The notes below the pieces were generated by a model that was not told where the DNA came from, ran no database searches, and saw nothing but the letters and a program-made list of their open reading frames with translations. A program made the position numbers and the translations under genes. A stretch of DNA of 64,000 bases from Macrophomina tecta (Eukaryota > Ascomycota > Dothideomycetes > Botryosphaeriales > Botryosphaeriaceae): positions 248,001 to 312,000 of the forward strand of contig JAKSGN010000006.1 of the NCBI GenBank assembly GCA_024180945.1, read 5' to 3'. Numbering within the stretch: position 1 is the first letter of the stretch; every line of letters starts with the position of its first letter. Positions 1 through 7,900 of the stretch are shown one piece after another.

Positions 1-546
1 ATAGATAGTAAAGTAGATCTTCCACGACCGCCCAGGTAGCCATTGGCTTTGGCGCACCTTTAGTTGTTGCCCCCTCCGTGACATCAAGGTTGTCGATAAA
101 CTATGAAATTATTAGCGCCAGCCTAGATTAGATGATTTTAGGATCGTTACAGTCTTCATACACCGATCTTCACTTTTCTTATACGCATAGTTCGCGCGGA
201 CACCGATCAGGCGCTTTAGATCGCACCACCACCGCTGAAGTGTTCGGATGCATAGTTTTCCCCGGAGGCCCTTCTTTTCTCGCACAAGCCATTTGAAGAA
301 GATCTGTAGTTGGTTAAGGGTTGGTGCAGTGTAGAAAGGCTCGCACGACGGTGATTTTTCTAAGAGAATTTCTTTTGCAAACCTTCTATCTATTAGCTTA
401 CTACTATGCGAGAGCGAGGATACATACTCTTTCCACCGCTTGACATGGACATCAACTCTGTAAGACTCCAGGAAGTTTTGCTCCCGCAGGTCGATAGGCT
501 GCGATTGGTTGGCAAGCGCGATGAGGTCACTATATTTTGCACTCAT
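1..546 (-). CDS. Tyrosine-recombinase-like protein (Crypton / DUF3435 captain type), N-terminal part
   Basis: Model: ATG at 546, exon 546-151, a 50-nt intron 150-101 (GTAACG donor, GCTAAT branch, CATAG acceptor), then exon 100-1, which stays open and leaves the window. The visible ~165 residues read like the N-terminal SAM-like region of fungal tyrosine recombinases: a helical stretch with FFKWLVREKKG, then RTLQRWWCDLKRL, then after the intron FIDNLDVTEG and a KPMATW..VEDLLYYL segment. In these families the R-H-R-Y catalytic domain comes later and would lie left of the window, so no catalytic residue can be checked. Splicing removes the only stop codon, so this need not be a relic. DUF3435 captain and Crypton recombinase are both possible. 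The family call rests on recalled pattern, not a search. Confidence 0.45.
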
Positions 547-611
547 GATGAGTTGTGGAGGGAAGAGAAGCAATGGACAGTCGAAGAAACGTCGCAGGTG
601 ATGCCCACCCT

Positions 612-619
612 ATATATAC
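612..619 (-). promoter_or_regulatory. TATA-like element upstream of the recombinase-like gene
   Basis: TATATATA lies about 66-73 nt upstream of the ATG at 546. It is well placed for a core promoter and supports choosing that ATG. Confidence 0.3.
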
Positions 620-939
620 GTGGCTGGCGCGAGCGTAGAGCGGACGACACGCCGTTTGCCGGCGCACGACCGCCCCTGGAGCACAGATGGACATAGGAGT
701 CATGGAAAGATGGAGCTGGTTTCAGTACAATCGTGAAGCCTGATATCTTTTCCATACTTCCAAAATCCCAGAAAAGGGAACTAGTAAGCAATATTAGCGT
801 CTACGGTATAGAAAACACATTTGATAGGTCGCTAATATTGGTCACTAATTAACGGATTCCAATTTCTGAATCGGTGTTTGGTGGGCGCTTAATTGTTCCC
901 GAAAAGTAATACGAAAAAAAATCGGGGTGAGCGGACACG

Positions 940-1039
940 AGAATACAGGGCTTCCCGTCCGCTCAGCCGTACTTAAGCTGCGAACCGGCTGATTAGTACT
1001 CAAGTGGGTGACCATTGGGGAATCCCGGCTGTTGTACGT
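940..1039 (+). rRNA. 5S rRNA gene, 5'-truncated copy (lacks first 19 nt)
   Basis: These 100 nt are identical to nt 20-119 of the intact 5S gene at 15820-15938, including the internal control region and the 3' end, followed by a TTTT pol III terminator at 1039-1042. Upstream of 940 there is no similarity to the 5S 5' end, so helix I cannot form. Perfect identity over the retained part argues for a recent break or strong homogenisation, not slow decay. Probably non-functional. Confidence 0.85.
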
Positions 1040-1042
1040 TTT

Positions 1043-1941
1043 GTAGTTTTCTTTTTGGTCTGTGCTTGGTGCATCTTAGCTACTTTTTTCTTTCTTTTTT
1101 TTCTTTTTTTTTTTTGGCGGTAGTTCCTGACGTATGTGGAATTCTATCCCGTGTCTAGGTATAATAACGGTTAACTAAAGGTTTATTCGACTAATCAAAT
1201 AATTTGAGTGCGGCGAAGATTTAACAATGGCCTTGTTGGACCGAAAAAAGCACGGCGCTGCACTGTTATTCAGTGCGAATTGATTAAGTTATATCCCAAC
1301 AAGCCTTAACAACTTTTCTTATCTTTCAGAGCCCAGCTGTCCCAGATCTAGCCAGCAGCACTCCCAACTTCGGAATAATAGCAACAATCGAGGCTTTGGC
1401 TGACCAATCACTCAGCATCGGCAACAGTCCTTAGAGCCAGACGTGCGCGAGAAAGAGAGGGAAATAGGTATGCATGATAGTGTCCTGACTCGGTTTCTCT
1501 AAACTTTCCACGTTCCGCCCGACGAGTTTACAGAAGGAACTTTCTATGAAGAGCCTGAATCCTTTACATATTAAGAACACAATAGGCCAAAATAATGCCA
1601 AGTGAACCCCTTGCATACAGAGTACCGTTCGTATGGATTGATTAGGAATGCATAAACCAAAACGTTCCAACCAACGTCTAGAGACACTTATAAGTAATGC
1701 ACAAGATCTCCTCTCAGGCAAAGCATTTAATTGGATTGCTTAGTCTTCGAATCCATAGGCTAGTCCAGCTAAAGTCTCTATTTATACTTCTATAAGCTCT
1801 TCCAGTGGCTAACACGGAAGACTACACGGGCTTTATAAGTAACTTCTGGAACCTGTTTGAAGGCGAACATGCGTGTAGCGGGAGATATTCCACATGAGAA
1901 TGTCCAAGTAACCCAGTCCTTGATGTTTCTGGAATAATAAA
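1043..1941. other. AT-rich stretch without a recognisable gene
   Basis: T-rich runs near 1090-1115 and generally AT-rich sequence. Only short ORFs with no recognisable content. It lies between the broken 5S gene and an old LTR and is probably repeat-derived. Confidence 0.5.
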
Positions 1942-2428
1942 TGTATTACGGCGCAGCCTCCACAGGGTTGGGAAACAGCAGAATAAGGTAGTAAGTAGGG
2001 AGCTCGGGTGCGGCGCGGAAGGACCCACGCGCACCCACGTAACACACGTGACGCTAAGGAAGTGCTCTTACTACTCCGAGGGTGCTCGGACTAAGACACC
2101 ATATAGCACCTAGAGTAGAGCAAGCTGCTCCGTCTACGCTTAGGAACACCGCCCTCCGAAAGAACAGAGCAGACAGATTAGAAACCAGATTATATTCCTT
2201 TTTTACTAGTATATAAACCACACTCTTTAGATAGCTTTAACCTTCGTGGTTAACTTTAATAACAATTTAGTATATTGTTAGTAACACGGCCTTCGCACGT
2301 AGTGCTCAGTCTTATTACGTGTTCGACTTGCTCTTACCCTCTTCTTATACCCACTCAAGGAAACCCTTCGACAGGTTTTCTCCCTCTTTGGTGTTTGGAT
2401 CCTTGGAGGCAGAGGCCCGCTCGTTACA
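1942..2428 (+). repeat. Old, mutated LTR related to the young chromovirus LTR
   Basis: It begins with TTACGGCGCAGCC and ends with CTCGTTACA, like the young LTRs, and its right half (about 2208-2428) aligns throughout with them. The middle (about 2050-2190) has diverged or been replaced. In the alignable right half I count nine C-to-T or G-to-A differences, eight in CpA/TpG context. No second LTR or internal domain and no clear target duplication is visible, so it is a solo LTR or the remnant of an older insertion. Confidence 0.75.
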
Positions 2429-2623
2429 GAATATCGATACCTGGGCTATATAGACCTTTGGGAACGAATGTCTTCCGTCGACTTTCACAATATCCCAGTC
2501 CAGCTAAGACGGTAATTTATTTTCAACTTAAAAAAAGTAGTGCGGCATTCTCCGGTAACGTAAGATTAGCCACAGGAAACATAAGCTCCGAAGGACTCCA
2601 AATTACCTCACCCTCCGGTGCGA
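2429..2623 (+). pseudogene. Left flank of the insertion site; ORF relic interrupted by the retroelement
   Basis: This unique 195-bp stretch ends with TGCGA, the 5-bp target site. Its open frame continues in register with the sequence after the second TGCGA (10460 onward) once the element and one target copy are ignored. The element therefore landed inside an open frame. I do not recognise the product. Confidence 0.3.
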
Positions 2624-3065
2624 TGTTACGGCGCAGCCTACACAGGACCTGGGTAAGAAGGATAAGAAGGACAAGCGGGGCGCCTACGCGCCCGCGAGAA
2701 AGATCCACCGGCAAGGAGTCACGTGACTCCCGGTTCAACTGTTCAGAGCCTTGGCACTCTGAACTCCTGAACTCGCGAAGTTCAGACGTTCAACCGCTTG
2801 GCAGAATGAACCCATGAACTATCAGATTGTATACACTCTCCCACTATTATATAAACCACACTCTTTAGATAGCTTTGACCTTCGTGGTCAACTTCAATAA
2901 CAATTCGCACATTGTTAGTAACACGGCCTTCGCACGCAGTGCTCAGTCTTGTCACGTGTTCGACTTGCTCTCACCCTCTTCTTGTACCCACTCAAGGAAA
3001 TCCTTCGACAGGTTTTCTCCCTCTTCGGTGTTTGGATCCTTAGAGGCAGAGGCCCGCTCGTTACA
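2624..3065 (+). repeat. 5' LTR of the chromovirus
   Basis: 442 bp, TGTTACGG...CGTTACA. Contains a TATATAAA box at 2848-2855 and a small inverted repeat at 2873-2891 (TTGACC / GGTCAA arms). No difference from the 3' LTR was seen when read side by side. Confidence 0.97.
2848..2855 (+). promoter_or_regulatory. TATA box of the retroelement promoter
   Basis: TATATAAA in the 5' LTR predicts a transcript start near 2878-2885. That is where the GTGGTCAA sequence complementary to the primer-binding region begins (2884). Confidence 0.6.
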
Positions 3066-3076
3066 CTTTGACCACC
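3066..3076 (+). other. Primer-binding region, possibly self-primed
   Basis: Immediately after the 5' LTR there is no TGG start expected for a tRNA 3'-end primer. Instead TTGACCAC (3068-3075) is the exact complement of GTGGTCAA at 2884-2891, close to the predicted mRNA 5' end. Self-priming by the mRNA 5' end is established for Tf1 and the Tf1/sushi group. Applying it here is inference. Confidence 0.4.
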
Positions 3077-3156
3077 ATCCTTGCAAGGAGAGGAAGGTTC
3101 CGAGATCAAGTCTCATCGGGTAAGGTATCACCCCCTAACGAGTTTAGGAAACAGCA

Positions 3157-4995
3157 ATGGCACCAGGATCTCAGATGGAGGTCGACCCGGTCGAGGGTCA
3201 GGTTCAGGGTGCCCAGGGGCCAGCTCAGCCCACACAGCAAACGGAGCCCACCAGAGCTGAGCTCTTGCAGCTCATCGAGGAGCTGAAGGCTCAGAACGCT
3301 CGACTGATCGAGCATACGACAAAGCGGAGCGCTACTAAGGTTAAAGTAGCGGCACCCGAGAAGTTCGATGGGGACAGGAAGAAGCTTCAATCCTTCCTCC
3401 TCCAGATGCAACGCTACCTCCAGTTCAATCAAGCGCAATTCGACAGCGACGCCGAGGAAGTACTCTTCGCATCGACCTACCTCAGAGGAACGGCAGAGGC
3501 ATGGATGGAACCATACCTTCGCGACCACCTAGCCAACGAACACTCTCTCGAGAAGAGACGAGAAAAGACCAAGGAAATCTTCGGCACCTATACGGGATTC
3601 GCAGACAACCTTAGGGCCACTTTCAACGATCGAGATGAAGTCCGCAAAGCCTCCAACGATATCATGACCGTTAAACAATTGGGATCTGTAGCTGTCTACG
3701 CAACCAAGTTTCAACAGCTTGCAGCCTACCTCGAATGGTCAGACGAGACTTTCCGCGACCTCTTCTACAAAGGCCTGAAGGAAGAAGTCAAGAAGAACAT
3801 GATTACCCACGAATACCCGGCCACCTTTCAAAAGATGGTAGACCTTGCGTCTCAGATCGACGGTCGCATGTACGAATGGAAAATGGGTTCCCGACAAGCC
3901 AACACCTCGAAACCTCGCCGTGAAAGAACAACCCTCGAAGGCGGAGACGCTATGGCCCTCGACGCGGCCAACAGACAGGACTCCAAGAAGGGCAACAACA
4001 ACGGTCGAAACAAGAAGCCCAAAGGACCTAACCCGAACTGGACGGACGAGCAAAAACAGCGCTACAAGGATCGACTCTGCATCACCTGCGGAAGTGACAA
4101 GCACTTCTCTCCTAAGTGCCCGCAGAACCCTCGCAACAAGAAGGATGGAAAGCAGACCTCGAGCGCTCAACGCGAAGCATCGGTTGCATCCCGTCAAGAC
4201 AATCACGATATGCTGCACTGGACAGCCTGCTACAACGATGACTGTCAGACGCACCAAAGCAGCAAGGACATATCGGGATGGTACCCCCACGAACCGCGAC
4301 AATTCGGTATGATGACTAGGAACGAGGAAGTCATCGAGACCGACGATATTATCGACAGTTTCCCCTTGGACGAAGAACTGGTCAACAGCGAAACAGGAGA
4401 ACTCTACGAGAGCACGACCGAAAGCGGCGATAGCGTACGGTCAGGGGACCCTCCGATGCTGTCCGATAAATGGGATACCCTCATCTCATTGGAAGTTCTT
4501 GCCGAAAGATACGGCATTAGCAAGCACTTACATGACGAATGGGGCAACCTCAGGACCATCTGGATTCCGCATCAAAGAAGCCTTGCCTTGACAGTCCTCT
4601 GGGAATGGCGCCAGAATACTCTTTGGGAAATCCGGATCGAACAAAACGGAAAGAAGTACGAACTCCCAGTAACTAAGAATACGACACTTGTCGAGCGCCA
4701 CCACCAAGGAACCTCTGCGCGCGAACAGGCAGACTACGACTCCCTCCGAGAGTTAGCGAGGATTCTTTGTCGGCACGGTACGGCAACCATCCAGAATCGC
4801 ACACTCCAGTGGATACCGGACGAGAAACTCAACATGCCGACTTTCCGATACCAGGTGCGAAGGGATATAGTCTACCAGCGGAAACAGTTGCGTGCCAATA
4901 AATGGACCAACTGGAAACAAGCATACCTTCAAGTCAACGAATGGGAAGACTACATGCACAGCGAAGTCTACGGCTATCCGAAGCCAAAAAACTAG
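3157..4995 (+). CDS. gag: Gag polyprotein of the chromovirus
   Basis: 612 aa. The start ATG has a good context (AGCAATGGC) and is the first in the long frame. An N-terminal leader is followed by the retrotransposon capsid region (about residues 60-245, with FDGDRKKLQSFL and AYLEWSDETFRDLFYKGL segments), a basic linker, and one CX2CX4HX4C zinc knuckle at about residues 308-321. It forms the particle and binds element RNA. The ~290 residues after the knuckle are unusually long for a gag C-terminus and have no recognisable domain. The frame ends at TAG 4993-4995, directly after a slippery heptamer, so a fraction of ribosomes should continue into pol. gag and pol frames overlap by 94 nt. Confidence 0.92.
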   Translation: MAPGSQMEVDPVEGQVQGAQGPAQPTQQTEPTRAELLQLIEELKAQNARLIEHTTKRSATKVKVAAPEKFDGDRKKLQSFLLQMQRYLQFNQAQFDSDAEEVLFASTYLRGTAEAWMEPYLRDHLANEHSLEKRREKTKEIFGTYTGFADNLRATFNDRDEVRKASNDIMTVKQLGSVAVYATKFQQLAAYLEWSDETFRDLFYKGLKEEVKKNMITHEYPATFQKMVDLASQIDGRMYEWKMGSRQANTSKPRRERTTLEGGDAMALDAANRQDSKKGNNNGRNKKPKGPNPNWTDEQKQRYKDRLCITCGSDKHFSPKCPQNPRNKKDGKQTSSAQREASVASRQDNHDMLHWTACYNDDCQTHQSSKDISGWYPHEPRQFGMMTRNEEVIETDDIIDSFPLDEELVNSETGELYESTTESGDSVRSGDPPMLSDKWDTLISLEVLAERYGISKHLHDEWGNLRTIWIPHQRSLALTVLWEWRQNTLWEIRIEQNGKKYELPVTKNTTLVERHHQGTSAREQADYDSLRELARILCRHGTATIQNRTLQWIPDEKLNMPTFRYQVRRDIVYQRKQLRANKWTNWKQAYLQVNEWEDYMHSEVYGYPKPKN

Positions 4996-7900
4996 ACGGC
5001 CCTACGGCATTGGGATCGACCCAGGGGCCACAGTCTAGGTCCCTTCACATGGTATCACGCACATCGAATACGGAAATTCTCACCGGACCAAATCTTTGGA
5101 AACAATTCAAAACGAAAGGAACACTCAACGGAGTGCCCATCAGGATACTGATCGACACAGGATCAAGCGGAAACTTTATACACAACGAGTTTGTGGAACA
5201 ATGCAAGATCCTATACCGGAAGAAGAAAGAGCCATACCCACTCAGCGGATTCGACGGGAAAAGCTCAGTCTACGGAGAAGGCTGGGTAAAGATAGAAACG
5301 GAGGAAGCAACCCTCCAGATCAAGAACCATCGGGAGCAGATTTCCCTCGATGTCCAAAGGATCCCCGGGCATGACATTATTCTAGGTATGCCCTGGATCC
5401 GAACACAGAAACCTATCTTCGACTTCAGCGAAGGAGACGAAATCGTCTTTCGAGAAGAGATCGACGACCTCCTACGAAAATTCGGTTTACGCATGGAAAA
5501 CGGGTTAATGAACACCCTACAGCGACTCTTGTCTACTATGAATCGGGAAGTAGCCAGCGTAAGGCCCAAGAGCGGCAGCTGTGTAGGCGACTCCGATAGT
5601 GGTGTAAGTCAGAACCAGGACTGCGACGCAGAAGGCGAAGCCTCCTTGGTAAAATGCAACCCTATCGCAGGAATAAGCCCTACCGAGCGAAACGATACCC
5701 TCGAATCATCAAGAGAAGAGCAAGACTCAAACGATGGCGTAAGGCCCAGTGACGGCAACATCAACGGCAACCTTGAGGGAGGCCTAAGACAGGACCAGGA
5801 CTGCAGCGTGCAAGACGCCGCCTCCTCGGTAAAATGCAGCGCCTCAAGCGGAGTAAGCCCTACCGAGTCAAGTATTCCCGAAAATCAGGTACAACATTTG
5901 TCACGAAGGACCACGCGGAGAAAGCGTAAGGCCAAGAGTAAGGCTTCGCGGAAGCAATTGGCAGCCACCGAACCTCCCGTGGACGTACAGACAATCTCAA
6001 GAGAGGCATTCAGGCGTATGCGACGCCAAGGACAACAGGTCTGCCTCATGTACATCAAACCCTCACCGGCGGTGCAACAGAGAGCACTGGCCAGGGCCCA
6101 ACGGGAAAGGCCAAGGGATGAGGACTGTCCAACTCCCATCGGAGGAGACGATCCTGCGAGGATCAAGAGAGGACAACACGGTAGTTTGGAGATGTGGCAG
6201 CAACCACAAGGAACACCTCCAATCCCAGAAATGGAAACGGTACCCGACGAATATTGGGACTTAGTTGCCGTTTGCCAAGAAAGAGGAAAGGGAGACTTGC
6301 CAAAGCACCAACCGTGGGACCACGAGATTCCGCTCAAGCCAGGAACGAAACCGGCTTATAAGCCTATCTACTCCTTATCAAAGAAGGAAATGGAGGCTTT
6401 GAAGGAATACATCGAGAAGAACCTCGAACGAGGATACATTCGGCCATCGACGTCATCAGCCGGATATCCGATCCTCTTCGTCCCCAAGAAGAATGGCAAG
6501 TTACGCCTCTGTGTCGACTACCGACAACTTAACGACATCACGATCAAGAACCGATACCCGCTCCCACGCATCGACGAGCTCCAGGACAAGTTAGGGAACG
6601 CAAAGTACTTTACGAAGCTGGACCTACGGGACGGTTACCACTTGGTCAGAATCAAGGAAGGGGAAGAGTGGAAGACAGCCTTCCGCACGAGACTAGGACT
6701 ATACGAGTATACGGTTATGCCATTCGGGCTTACCAACGCACCAGCAACCTTTCAGAATCTCGTCAATGACACGCTGCGCGAATACTTGGATATCTTCTGC
6801 ATGGCTTACCTCGACGACATCCTCATCTTTTCAGACACCCTTGAGGAACACAAGAAGCATGTCAGAAAGGTCCTAGAAACGCTTCAAGCAAAGAATCTCA
6901 CTATTGCACCGGACAAGTGCTTCTGGCATACCCAGAAAGTGGAATTCTTAGGCTTTGTCATCACCCCCGGACATGTCGGTATGGACGACTCGAAACTGGA
7001 TTCCATCAGAGAATGGCCAGTACCGAAGACGATCAAGGAAGTACAGTCCTTCCTTGGGTTCGCGAATTTCTACAGGAAGTTCATCTGGAACTATTCAAAG
7101 GTCACGGAACCTTTAACGCGACTCACTCAGAAGGAGCATGGCTTCCAATGGGGAGACGATCAGCAGCAAGCCTTCGATTCGCTGAAACGGATGTTTTGCG
7201 AAGCACCCGTCTTAGGGATATACGATCCCGACAAACCAATCGAAGTAGAAACTGACGCGTCAGGATTCGCCCTAGGAGCATGTCTCAGCCAGCCTGACGA
7301 TGAAGGCAGATGGCATCCGATCGCGTTCTACTCAAGAAAGTTCACCCCAGCAGAGCTCAACTACGACACTCATGACAAGGAGCTCTTGGCTATCGTCTCA
7401 GCATTCAAGCACTGGAGACACTACCTAGAAGGAACCGACCAACAGGTGATAGTGCATTGTGACCATCAGAATCTCACGCGCTTCACCACGACCAAGGAGC
7501 TGAACCGACGACAAGTTCGCTGGTCACAAGAATTGGCATCCTACAATTTCAAGATCACACACAGAAAAGGTGTAGATAACGCCGCCGCTGACGCGCTCAG
7601 CAGAAGGGTAGACTACATGGAAGGAAGAATCGAGCCGCAACCTGCAGTACTGCAGTGGACAAGCGATGGATCGCTCACCCTTGCCAGACAGTCTTTCCCA
7701 ATGCTTCGCATCGAGTCAAACCCGTGGCATCAGAAGATCCGAGAAGCATACGCTCAGGACTCCTTCGCGCAGGAACTTTTAGCGCTTGAGGACGACCCGC
7801 GTGTTGCTCGAGATAGAGAAGGAACGCTTCTCTTCAAAGGGTTAATCTATGTCCCGACAAGACTGCGAGAAGCACTCGTTAAAGACATGCACGTAGCACC

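Larger units (their letters stand above)
1..939 (-). mobile_element. Candidate terminal region of a Starship-like element inserted in a 5S rRNA gene
   Basis: The segment ends abruptly where 5S rRNA sequence begins at 940. The first gene inside the proposed boundary is the recombinase-like gene starting at 546, pointing away from the boundary into the element. Captain first, within several hundred bp of the edge and pointing inward, is the established layout of Starships. The other end, cargo and the missing 5' end of the 5S gene would lie outside the window. No direct or inverted terminal repeat can be shown from one end. Confidence 0.4.

Noticed and set aside
2275..2817. 180-codon + strand frame starting in the old LTR and ending in the young 5' LTR
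   Set aside because: It is composed of LTR sequence and unique flank. The same C-terminal residues reappear at the end of pol because the LTR is repeated. Not a gene as such.
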